NCBI GenBank assembly: GCA_903915555.1
Contig: CAIWTL010000614.1
Span: 1 to 11,654, forward strand
DNA: 11,654 nt
Direction of reading: 5' to 3'
Origin: an uncultured Micrococcales bacterium
Lineage (GTDB): Bacteria > Actinomycetota > Actinomycetes > S36-B12 > GCA-2699445
The position numbers and the translations under genes were made by a program. The stretch's first letter is position 1. Every line of letters starts with the position of its first letter. The notes beneath the pieces are model-generated. The model was not told where the DNA came from and did not search any database. It saw only the letters and a program-made list of their open reading frames with translations. This document shows positions 1 to 8,700 of the stretch, piece by piece.

Positions 1-3000
1 CCTGGGTCGGGGTGTTGGGGTAATCCCCGCCGGTGTAGAGCACCGTGTTGCCGTCCGGCTGGATGTTCAGCGCCTCGGCGCCGTCCGGCGACCAGACGGT
101 CGACCCCGCCGGCATCCTCACCCCTGCCGGCATGGCACCGAGGGGCCACAGCGTCCCGTACCCGATCTGCGTGAACGGTTCGAGCAACTGGTCAGCCTGC
201 GATGCCGTGGTGTCCGAGGACGTCAGCACGCCCAGCGAGTCGACGTCGTCGTACAACTCGCAGTGCTGATCGCTGACGGCCTCACTGGCCCCGGTCGGGA
301 AACACACCGCGTGCGCGGACTGGGGCTGACCGAAGGTGTATTCCCCCGACGAGACGAGGAAGGCCGAGCCCGCCAGCGAACCTGTCCCGGCGTAGTCCGA
401 CACGAGCCCGGCCACGCTCGAGAAGTCGGCCGCCGGCCACGGCTGGCTGGTCATGTAGGTGACCTGGATGCTGCAGGTCTCGTCGATGGGGGTGAGGTTC
501 TCGGGCTGTGGGTTCGGCTGCTGATCATCGGGGTGCCACTGCAGGCCGTTGGAGGGGGATGGGCAGGCAGGGACCGTCCAGTCCCCCAACGTGTACTCCT
601 CCGGGGCCACCGACGTCAGCACGATCGTGTCGCTGGGGGTGCCCAGATCGTCCGTCGGGGCGAGGTAGCCGATCATCGACGCTTCGTTCCACAGCAGGTT
701 CTCGTCGTAGTCCGCGGCGGGGATGTCCTGGAAGGCTCCGGGCGACGACAGACCCAGGTCGGTGTTGAGTTGGACCGGCTGGCCCGGCTGCTCGGTGTCG
801 ACGATCGTGTCGCTGAAGTCCTTCGTGTAGCACTTGTCGTACCAGTGGGATCCGCACCAGCCCAGGGTGTACTCACCCGCGAAGTAGACGCGGAACACCG
901 AGTCGCTGCCCGTGACATCGCACGACTGGGCGTCGGTGGCGCCCTGGGAGTCATCCAGAGTGCCCTCGCAGTAGTCCACGTAGGCGGTTCCGCCCACGTT
1001 GCCGACCCAGAAGTTGATCGTGGCGCCGATCTCGACGTGCAGATCCTCGAGGTCGCCGTCGGCGTAGGTGAGGTCCACGTCCGCGGTCAGTGTGTCGCCG
1101 AGGATGTCCAGGGACAGCGCGGCGCTGACGTCGAGGTTCGTGATCTGGCCGTCCTGCTCCTGGAGGGCGACGAGGCACTCCGTGTACGGCTGCGGGGTGC
1201 CGTCGAACTCCGGAGCCGGCAGGTTCTGGGTCCACGCAGGGCACGCCGAGGCGCTGCTGCTCACGTCGGCCTGGATGACATCGGCGAGGGTCACATCACC
1301 GCTACCGCCGAGTACGAGGGTGAAGTCCCCGTCCCCACCCGCGTTGACGTATCCGTCCAGATCGACGGTTCCCGCCGCGATGTCGGGGTCCCCGACGCTC
1401 ATGCCACCGCTGAACTTCAACTGGAAGACGTCATTGCCCGGATCGTCGACATCTTGGTTCACGTTCAGGTCGAACACGGTGTTCTCCATCGAGATGTAGC
1501 CCTCGAGGTCGAATCCGCTCAACTGCAGATCCTCGGTGATCTGCATACCGGGATTGCCCGACTCGGCCGTGAACGAGATGGCTACGTCGACGTAGGTGAA
1601 GTCCCCCAGGACCGCCCCGTTGAAGGTGAAGGCGAATCCGGGAGCGATGGTCGTCGCCGGACTCGTACCCGACGCCGGCAGGGTGCAGCCGTCCGGTGCG
1701 ACGGTGAGGTTGATGTAGGTGGCCGTGATGACCCCGGCCCCGCCGACATCCACGGCCTCCTCGGACCCGGACTGGTCACCGATCGAGAACTGGAGGCACG
1801 GGGTGCTGTCCGACAGGTCGAAGGCGAGTGCCACGTTCGGCTCGTTGACCAGTTCGATGCTGCTGGTCCAGTCATCCGGGAGGTTGACGCTCCCGTTGAA
1901 GCCCAGGGACAGACCGCTCGGCACCCCCGCGCTGGCGGAGATGGCCAGCGCGTCGATGGTCAATCCCGACTGCCCGAAGGCATCGGCCACGGGAGTCGCC
2001 TCCGCGGGAACCGACAGCGCCAGGGAGACCGAGGCGCCTGTCGTACCCGCCGTGAAGCCGATCCCACCGTCGACAGGAGTGTAGGAGCATCCCTCGGCGT
2101 TCGCCGCGGAGGCGGGGTCCGCGCTGCAACTGCCACCCGTCGGCGCCACGATCACCATTCCTTGCGCGTCCAGGCTCATCGTTGCGGAGAATCCGCCGTT
2201 GTCCGAGACGGCCATGGCCAACTGGACACCGGAGAGAGCAGTGGCGACGGACGTGGTGACGCCCCCGGATCCCCCGGTGATGAACACAGGACCCGCCAAG
2301 TCGTACGAGACGTCGGCCGTGAAGCCGTGGGAGTCGACGGTGCCGGTGAAACCGACGGCACCCGGCGGCAGCCCGAACTGCTGCGAGACACCGGCGGGCA
2401 GGGTGTAGTTGCCCTGCAGTTGGATCGTCTTGGCCGGCACCGCGATGGTCTGTGGCGCACTGGCGGACCCTCCCGGGAGGGTGATCGTGGCCGGAGCGGA
2501 GTATCCGGAGTAGGCGAGGAGGACGTCGTCGGCACCACTCATTCCCGAGACACCGGACATCTGGCCCATGTCGCCCCACAGGCAGTAGCCGTCGGAGTTC
2601 AGGTCGCCGCTGATGGCCACACTCTCCCCGAACGCGGTCCCGGTGGCCGAGATCCCGAGCGAGACCCCGGCATCAGCGCTGCCACCCTGGGGGACGCAGG
2701 ACCCCGTGACGGCCTCGTCGGTGAGGGTGACGGTCACGTCGGTCAACCCCAGTTCCGCGGGCCCGAAGGTGGCGCCCGATGCAGCCTGCCACGAGGCAGA
2801 GATGTCGTAGTCGATGGTCCCGGTGGCGAGATCGACCTGGGCCGAAGAGGCGAAGTCGACGGTCTCGCCCACGACCACGGCGGACGCTTGCAGGGCGACC
2901 GCCACGACCACCTGACCCGGGCTGCATCCCTGGGCACCGGCGGGACAGCTGTTGCCGATCTGCGCCGCCAGCGACTCGACGGTGATGTCACTTCCGAGGT

Positions 3001-5512
3001 CCAGTCCACTGACGGTGCCGGTGATGTCGACGAGGAACTGCGACGTTCCGGCTGCCGCAGGACTCTCACCCACAGAGCCGGACAGGCCCGTGAAGGAGAC
3101 CCCGCTGGCTCCGATCGCCCACGCGGCACCGCTCGGCTGGGAGACGGTCATGGACCAGTTGCCCGGTCCGTCATAGGAACCGGACGCGTCGACCGAGGTG
3201 GTGGTCGGACCCGAACCGACACTCAGAGCCGCGTCCGCGAGGGTGAGCCCCGCGCCCTGGGTCCAGGTCAGCTTCGCTCCACTGCTGAGCCCGAGGTTCT
3301 GCGCCAAGGGGCACAGGCCACCGGACGGTTGCGGGCACGAGGCGGTGAGGGAGACGACTGCGGTTCCTCCCAGAGGGATCGTCGCCGAACCGCTGAAGTC
3401 GATCTGGTCACCGGTCACTGCGGCCACGACGGCCAGATTGGCCGCCGTCACCTTGACCTGGGTGGCCCCACCCAGGTCGACGGTCATCGTCGCGTGGGAG
3501 CCGGCGGAGCCACCGGCGCCGGTCACGATCAAGGACAGCGCGGCGTCACCGGCCGTCGTGGGAGCGAACTGCAGTTCCCCCTTGCTCGTCCAGCTGCTCG
3601 GCAGCGGGAGGAACTGCAGAGCCTTGTTCAGTGACACCGTTCCGGTGAGCGCCCCCCAAGAGCCCTTGGTGAGCGGTACGCCCAGCGACAGCGGACTTCC
3701 GGCGGGCACAGTTCCGGTGAGGGTCGCACCTGAAACACCACTGGGCAGATAGGGCCGCATCGACTTCGGCACGGTGAAGGTCACCGAGGAGATCACGAGG
3801 CCGCCTGATCCGATGGTTCCGGCCACATTGCCCAACGTGGTGCCGTCGTAGGTGAGAGTTCCGTTGTTGAACGTCTCACTGGTCGATGCCCCGCAGTTCT
3901 TCGGAAGGGAGATACCGGGGATCACAACCTGCGAACCGTCGCTCAAGGAGATCGTGGTCCCGCCGGACATCGCACAGAAGGCCTGCACACTGGCCGGGTC
4001 ACCACCGGTCGGGGTGCCGGCGGCGGCCGCGGCTGACCACCGACGCTCCTGGCGGTTCCGCTTCTTGCTCCCGGGGCCCGAAACCTTGCACCGTTTGGGG
4101 GCCGCGGCCCGTTCCCGCTTGCCCGCCGACTTGCGGGGACACGTGACGAAGCGTGCGGCGGGCCGCACCCGGACCACCTCGGTCCGTGACAGACGGGACC
4201 CGTCGGCCATCGTGGCCACAGCACGCACATGTGCCATTCCGGGCCGATCGGCAGCCCTCACGACCAGCCGCTTCCCCTTGGCCTCGACGTCCCGCAGCGC
4301 CTTGCCACGCAGCACTTTCCACTGGACCGAGCGGATGGCGTTGCCGGTATCGGACTCGAACGCCAGGGACGCCCGGGCACGGGTGGAGACCACGGTCGGT
4401 CCGCGTCCGGCGATCTGCGCCCGGTAACGCGATCTCGGGGCGACGGCTCCCTGTCCCCGGGAGCGACCGGACTGCCAGGTCAGTTGCCCCACCAGCTTGT
4501 TCCGTGGGTCGAACGTGCGGGGTTCGTGCGTCCGGACCGTGATGGCCGCCTCGTCCTTCACCGCCTGACCCCGTGCTGACAGGCTGACAGCGAATCGCAG
4601 GACTGTGCCGTCGGGGGTATCCGCGGGAACCACGTAGCGTTGGCTGATGGTCGATGCGACGTCAGACAGCTCGACCGGATCGAGGAACGTCACCGGCGGG
4701 CCGGACAGCTGCACCCACTCCGCCGCAGCCCCCTCCCCACCCAGACCTGAGACGTCGGCCACGAGGCCCCCGGTCCGCCCTGTCGCGTCCCCGCCAGGGC
4801 GGATGTGAACGAGAGCTCCTGTCTGACCCGCCAGTTCGACACCGAGCTCATCGGCGACAGCGAACTCCGCGGTATCCCGCAGCGCCTGCTGCCTGAGGCC
4901 GACCACGTGGTACGAGGCGTTGCCGGAAATATCCGTCTCATCTCCTCGCTCGCCCCGGCGCAACTTCTCCTCGGTCCAAGAGGCGTGGGCGACGACCTGC
5001 GTCTGCTCGCCTGAAAAGGTCGGGCTGACCGCCACCCGCGCCCGCAGCTGATCGGGTACCTGCCCGCGGGACAGGTCACCGCGGTAGCGACAGGTCAGAT
5101 CGCCGGAACCCTCCTGACGACATTGATAGGCACCTCTGGTGGGTGCATCAGGGGTGGCGGGAGTAGCGGCCGCCGACAGGATCCGCACGCCGGTGGGGGC
5201 GGTGAGCCGCACGGTCAGATCGGAGCCGCCGACCCCACCGGCCACACTGCGCCCTATGGACACGTTGACGAATCCGTCACCCCCCACACGGGCGATGACA
5301 TGCTGCTCCGCACTGACGAAGAAGGCGGGTGGCTGCCCGGCGGCGGTGCGCTGGGGATCCAGTGTGGTGCCCGGCTGCTGCAACGCGGGGGGGAGGTCGT
5401 CGGCGGGGGGAGGTGCGGCAGCCGCGAGTCCCGCGCCCGCCGGAGCCAACAGCGCGAGTGGGAGACACGTCGCGGAGAGAAGGGTTGTGGTCAGGAGAAG
5501 ACGGCGCTGCAT
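1..5512 (-). CDS. Giant secreted beta-rich surface protein, paralogue 1 (3' end beyond the window)
   Basis: Open from ATG at 5512-5510 to the left edge, at least 1837 residues without a stop. Function is unknown. Residues 1-33 form a signal peptide (MQRR, hydrophobic core, then an AGAGLAAAA stretch for cleavage). About 50-200 is a DUF11-like beta domain with a Cys pair in YQCRQ...LTCRY. About 205-330 is PKD/REJ-like (EWVQLSGPPV). About 332-455 is another Ig-like domain ending near TEVVRVRP. Residues 458-492 are a Lys/Arg-rich linker. From about 500 on lies an acidic, Gly/Ser/Thr-rich beta region with LPSSW, NWS, NSCPAGAQGC, LPDDW and PCLQFSIG motifs that align in order with the upstream paralogue at 5751-11123. 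The region beyond about residue 1300 carries extra Cys pairs, including GWCGSHWYDKC. The last visible residues (WSPDG...QPDGNTVLYTGGD) resemble a beta-propeller blade, which is weak evidence. The start is supported by a G-run five bases upstream. Exported surface or released protein is inferred; the reading frame is certain. Confidence 0.9.
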   Translation of the reverse strand, partial: MQRRLLLTTTLLSATCLPLALLAPAGAGLAAAAPPPADDLPPALQQPGTTLDPQRTAAGQPPAFFVSAEQHVIARVGGDGFVNVSIGRSVAGGVGGSDLTVRLTAPTGVRILSAAATPATPDAPTRGAYQCRQEGSGDLTCRYRGDLSRGQVPDQLRARVAVSPTFSGEQTQVVAHASWTEEKLRRGERGDETDISGNASYHVVGLRQQALRDTAEFAVADELGVELAGQTGALVHIRPGGDATGRTGGLVADVSGLGGEGAAAEWVQLSGPPVTFLDPVELSDVASTISQRYVVPADTPDGTVLRFAVSLSARGQAVKDEAAITVRTHEPRTFDPRNKLVGQLTWQSGRSRGQGAVAPRSRYRAQIAGRGPTVVSTRARASLAFESDTGNAIRSVQWKVLRGKALRDVEAKGKRLVVRAADRPGMAHVRAVATMADGSRLSRTEVVRVRPAARFVTCPRKSAGKRERAAAPKRCKVSGPGSKKRNRQERRWSAAAAAGTPTGGDPASVQAFCAMSGGTTISLSDGSQVVIPGISLPKNCGASTSETFNNGTLTYDGTTLGNVAGTIGSGGLVISSVTFTVPKSMRPYLPSGVSGATLTGTVPAGSPLSLGVPLTKGSWGALTGTVSLNKALQFLPLPSSWTSKGELQFAPTTAGDAALSLIVTGAGGSAGSHATMTVDLGGATQVKVTAANLAVVAAVTGDQIDFSGSATIPLGGTAVVSLTASCPQPSGGLCPLAQNLGLSSGAKLTWTQGAGLTLADAALSVGSGPTTTSVDASGSYDGPGNWSMTVSQPSGAAWAIGASGVSFTGLSGSVGESPAAAGTSQFLVDITGTVSGLDLGSDITVESLAAQIGNSCPAGAQGCSPGQVVVAVALQASAVVVGETVDFASSAQVDLATGTIDYDISASWQAASGATFGPAELGLTDVTVTLTDEAVTGSCVPQGGSADAGVSLGISATGTAFGESVAISGDLNSDGYCLWGDMGQMSGVSGMSGADDVLLAYSGYSAPATITLPGGSASAPQTIAVPAKTIQLQGNYTLPAGVSQQFGLPPGAVGFTGTVDSHGFTADVSYDLAGPVFITGGSGGVTTSVATALSGVQLAMAVSDNGGFSATMSLDAQGMVIVAPTGGSCSADPASAANAEGCSYTPVDGGIGFTAGTTGASVSLALSVPAEATPVADAFGQSGLTIDALAISASAGVPSGLSLGFNGSVNLPDDWTSSIELVNEPNVALAFDLSDSTPCLQFSIGDQSGSEEAVDVGGAGVITATYINLTVAPDGCTLPASGTSPATTIAPGFAFTFNGAVLGDFTYVDVAISFTAESGNPGMQITEDLQLSGFDLEGYISMENTVFDLNVNQDVDDPGNDVFQLKFSGGMSVGDPDIAAGTVDLDGYVNAGGDGDFTLVLGGSGDVTLADVIQADVSSSASACPAWTQNLPAPEFDGTPQPYTECLVALQEQDGQITNLDVSAALSLDILGDTLTADVDLTYADGDLEDLHVEIGATINFWVGNVGGTAYVDYCEGTLDDSQGATDAQSCDVTGSDSVFRVYFAGEYTLGWCGSHWYDKCYTKDFSDTIVDTEQPGQPVQLNTDLGLSSPGAFQDIPAADYDENLLWNEASMIGYLAPTDDLGTPSDTIVLTSVAPEEYTLGDWTVPACPSPSNGLQWHPDDQQPNPQPENLTPIDETCSIQVTYMTSQPWPAADFSSVAGLVSDYAGTGSLAGSAFLVSSGEYTFGQPQSAHAVCFPTGASEAVSDQHCELYDDVDSLGVLTSSDTTASQADQLLEPFTQIGYGTLWPLGAMPAGVRMPAGSTVWSPDGAEALNIQPDGNTVLYTGGDYPNTPTQ
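4037..4141 (-). other. Cationic linker inside paralogue 1
   Basis: Codons 458-492 encode a Lys/Arg-rich segment: CPRKSAGKRERAAAPKRC, then a Gly/Pro turn, then KKRNRQERRW. Close to half of the 35 residues are basic, and Cys458 and Cys475 can close the first part into a loop. It joins the Ig-like head to the acidic beta region, followed by AAAAAGTPTGG. It could bind anionic wall polymers or nucleic acid, or be a dibasic protease site. Paralogue 2 has no equally compact Lys-rich linker. Confidence 0.6.
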
Positions 5513-5517
5513 GACGG

Positions 5518-5525
5518 CCCCCCGG
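5518..5525 (-). promoter_or_regulatory. G-rich ribosome-binding segment for paralogue 1
   Basis: On the minus strand CCGGGGGG lies five bases before ATG at 5512-5510. It is a purine-rich, imperfect Shine-Dalgarno segment. It fixes the start that gives a good signal peptide. The paralogue at 11123 has a similar G6 run nine bases before its GTG. Confidence 0.4.
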
Positions 5526-5540
5526 ATCAGGTAATGCCAC

Positions 5541-5559
5541 GATGGTCGGACCTACCATC
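5541..5559. promoter_or_regulatory. Inverted repeat GATGGT-N7-ACCATC close to a start codon
   Basis: Arms 5541-5546 and 5554-5559 are exact inverted complements around seven bases. Inside is TGGTCGGACCT on the plus strand, close to the FadR-type GntR operator core TGGTC-N-GACCA. The site sits about 30 bases upstream of the ATG at 5512, where a repressor could block transcription or translation start. The family match is only a resemblance and no regulator is nearby. Confidence 0.3.
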
Positions 5560-5596
5560 AGAAGCCGTCACCACGGACCGCGTCCACTCAGGACAG

Positions 5597-5614
5597 TGGT
5601 GGATCGATCCACCA
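5597..5614. promoter_or_regulatory. 18-bp perfect palindrome, candidate operator
   Basis: TGGTGGATCGATCCACCA is identical to its own reverse complement over all 18 bases. It lies in the 238-bp spacer between the two giant-protein genes, 84 bases upstream of the downstream start codon. Perfect palindromes of this size in a promoter-sized gap often bind dimeric repressors, and the central CG is seen in LacI-family sites. A cruciform or short RNA hairpin is the alternative. No regulator is encoded in the window. Confidence 0.4.
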
Positions 5615-5713
5615 TCGTCGCGTCCGCCGCCAGCGCCGCCACCTTGGCGAGCGTGGGGCGTTTCCCTTCGGTCACGGCATGACCCAGGAGCGCAGCGGGG
5701 ATCGCGGCGATCC

Positions 5714-5746
5714 GCGTGACCCCAGCCGACGACCGCTGGGTCGCGC
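5714..5746 (-). terminator. Stem-loop just after the stop codon of the complete giant-protein gene
   Basis: The arms at 5714-5726 and 5735-5746 can form about 12 pairs (core GACCCAGC with GCTGGGTC) with one bulged C, one G:U pair and an 8-base loop. The hairpin begins five bases beyond the TGA at 5751-5753 in the direction of transcription. There is no T-run after it, so classical intrinsic termination is uncertain. It may be a U-less high-GC terminator or an RNA 3'-end stabiliser. A second small inverted repeat (GATCGC-G-GCGATC, 5700-5712) follows directly. Confidence 0.45.
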
Positions 5747-5750
5747 CCCG

Positions 5751-8700
5751 TCAGAAGATGTTCGAGGTGAAGGGGATGCAGTAGTTGTCGTCATCGTCGG
5801 TGTCACCGGTGCTGGCCCGCTCGACGGCCACCGGATTGAGTTCGAAGTTGACCGCCGGATTACCCACCCAACCGTCGCCGGTGACGGTCGGTGGGGCACA
5901 GCCGTCACCGGCACTCGGTACCGTCACGAAGTCACCGTAGCTGTCCCAACTGTGCTCGGCCCACTGGCTGGTCACGACGACCCAACTGCCCTGGTAGCCG
6001 ACCGTCGCCGACTGCCCGTCCCCTCCTGTGACGTTGATCTGCAACTGCCCGTAGAAGGTCGTGTTGAACTCGCCGCCCTCATTGCCGTAGAGCCACGCAT
6101 CTGCCGCCGAGGCGTTCTGGTACGGAATGGCCGTCGTCGCCTGGACGGCGTAGGACCCGTCGGGCTCGAGGGATCCGGTGACCTGATCGAACGTGACCCC
6201 GAAGGCTGAGATGGTGCCGGGACCGAAGTCCACCGACGCGCCCTGTCCGGAGCGGTAGGAGAAGGAAAGCGGTCCCTGGACCGACGCGACACCGAAGTCC
6301 GCGAACACGTCCACCTGCCCGGCGGCGCTGGTGACCGATCCGTTCTGCATGGTCAGCGCCACCGTTCCGGCGACACTCTGATCGAGGAAGGTGACCGAAC
6401 CGCTCATGGTGAAGGACAGCGACGATGCCGTGGGTGTACTGCTGTACTGCAGATCGACATCGGCGTCATCGAAGTCGAAGCCGGCGAAGGAGACCTGCCC
6501 CTGGGACTGCGCATTGAAGCTGGCGGTGACACTTCCGGGCCCGGCGCGATCGTAGGAACCGGAGATGGCCAGGGTGTCGCCCCCCGAGCTGATCGTGGAG
6601 GACATCCCGATCTCGAAGACATCCTGCGACGGATCGAGGCGCAGCGACAGCGAGTTGTCCTGCAGCGTGGTCGTACTTCCGAGGCGGAACTCGGCGACGT
6701 ACAGGTCGGCCGTCAAAGCGAAACCGGCACCGCCGAGGGACAACGCCGAGTTGAAGTCGACCTGGTCCCCGGCAAGCTCGCCGTCGAAGTCGAAGGCGAA
6801 TCCGGGCGGCAGGTTCACATCAGCGAACTGGCACCCCGCCGGCGCCAGCACCAGGTTGGCGTAGTCGGCGACCAGGACACCCGCGTTCATGAAGTCGACC
6901 GCCTCGACGGTCTGGCTGGCCTGACCGATCGAGAACTGGAAGCAGGGCGTCGTCGAGATGTCGATCACCAGACTCAGGGGGGTGTCGGGCTGCACCCCGA
7001 GTGAGCCGTCCCAACTCGTCGGGAGATCGACATCAGCGGCGAAGCCGAACGAGTCGGTCAGTCCGACGGACCCGGAGATGGCCAGGTTGTCGACGAGCAG
7101 ACCCGGGTACCCGAAGGCGTTCCGGACGGGGTTGCCGCCCGCCGCCGAGGCCGAGAACCCGAAGGAGGCACCGGTCAGGTCGACGTCCACACCGACGGTC
7201 AAGGGCATCACCGACTGATCGGCCGAGTAGTCGCCATCAGCCGACAGGTCGATCTCGATCTCACTCGCGGACATGTCCACCGTCAGCGACACGTCGGTGA
7301 GAGTGAGGGAGTCGCTCCCGGGTTCGGCGGCAGATCCCATGAGATACAACGGTGCGTCGAACGTGTAGTCGATGGTTCCGGTGAAGCCGAGCCCCCCCGA
7401 TCCGTCGGTCAGTACGGCACTGAAGGTCCCGGTGCCCGCAAGACCACCGAGGCCGTCACTCATGCTCTGCGGCGCGGTGAACGTGCCGAACAGTCCGGCG
7501 GTCCCGGCGCTGACCGTCACCGGAGTGCTCTCACCCGGGACGGACACCGTGGTGTCGTAACTCGAGTAGATGAGAGCGACCCCACCGAAAGCGCTGTCGG
7601 TCGTGCCCTCCCCCGTCGGACTGAACTGCGCGAGGTCGGCCGAGAAGCAGTACCCCAGGTCGTTGATCTCCCCCACGACCGCGATGTTGTCGTCGCCGAA
7701 GACGTCGTCGACCTGCGCCGTGAACGTGGTCTTCTCACCGGTGGCCTTGCCACTGCTCGGGGCGCAGGTGCCCGAGGTCGCCGGGCCGTCGTCGACCTGG
7801 ACCGTCACCTCGGTCAAGGGCAGTCCGTCCGGGCCGAAGGAGCCGTTGATCGTCGCCTCGAAGCTGATGTCCATCGTGTCGAGATCGACGTCGACGGAAC
7901 CGGAGTAGTCGTCGGTGTCGCCGGCGATGACGATCGTCCCCGCGACGTCCAGCGAGAGTCGGATGTTCCCGGGCGTGCAGTCCGACTGCCCGGACGGGCA
8001 CTGATTCGTCACCTCGGCAGTCACGGACGAGGCGGTGATGCTGTCCGGCAGATCCAGGCCGGAGGCGTCGCCCGACACTGTGAAGCCGAGCGTCTGCCCG
8101 CTGTAGGACAGGTCACCGGCGAGATCGGTGACGGTCACGTCCGCGCTGGCCCAGGGGCCCTCCTGAGTCACGTCGAGCGACCAGTTGTCGGCGCCGGCGT
8201 ACGTGCCCGCCACTGCCAGGGGCACCTGTTGCTGTCCCGCGGTCAGGATCCCGGTGCCGCTCACCGAAACCCCCGTGTGATCCCAGTCCAGTGTCGCCGT
8301 CCGCAACGTGAACTCGGGGAACAGATCGATGGCTCCACTGAGCGATGCCTGCAACGAGTAGCTCACCGACCCACCCGGGGTGGCGAGGGTGATCGTCCCG
8401 CTGCCGTCGACCGTGGCCTGTGACCCGTCCCCGGCGGGGAAGATCGCGATGTTGGCGACTGCGACGGTGACGCTGAACGTCCCGTCAGCGCCCACGGAAC
8501 CGGTCAGTTCGACACTGCCGGACTTGTCGGACCCGCTGGAGTCCGCGGCGGAGGCATCGATGGCGAACGGGTCGGTCGCCTGCGGGGTGAACGTGAAGGT
8601 CGTGCTGCCGGTCCAGCCCGTGGGCAGGTCCAGGAACAGGAACTCCGACACAGTGAGCGAGCCACCGAGATCCCCGAGCCCGGAGCCGGACCACGGGGCG

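Larger units (their letters stand above)
5513..5750. other. Spacer between the two giant-protein genes
   Basis: No credible gene is present in these 238 bases; short open frames overlapping them on either strand lack ribosome-binding sites and homology I can recognise. The spacer holds the hairpin after the upstream stop, the 18-bp palindrome, the GATGGT/ACCATC repeat and a G-rich ribosome-binding segment. That layout suggests the downstream paralogue has its own promoter. I could not find a convincing -35/-10 pair. Confidence 0.6.

Noticed and set aside
263..3634. 1123-codon open frame on the plus strand
   Set aside because: It is antisense to paralogue 1 in exact codon register. It stays open because the GC-rich sense gene avoids TTA, CTA and TCA. 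Its product is Arg/Gly-rich with no domain, signal peptide or ribosome-binding site, whereas the minus frame has all of these plus paralogy.
5463..5512. Lipoprotein signal in paralogue 1 because of Cys16
   Set aside because: Residues before Cys16 (LSAT) do not fit the lipobox, and the hydrophobic core continues past it to a normal Ala-rich cleavage site.
5123..5719. 198-codon plus-strand frame crossing the spacer
   Set aside because: Most of it is antisense to the signal peptide and first domain of paralogue 1, with skewed composition and no clear ribosome-binding site.
5751..5765. C-terminal Phe as an outer-membrane beta-barrel signal
   Set aside because: The final residues do not alternate hydrophobic and polar as in barrel end strands, and the rest of the window suggests an organism without a typical outer membrane.
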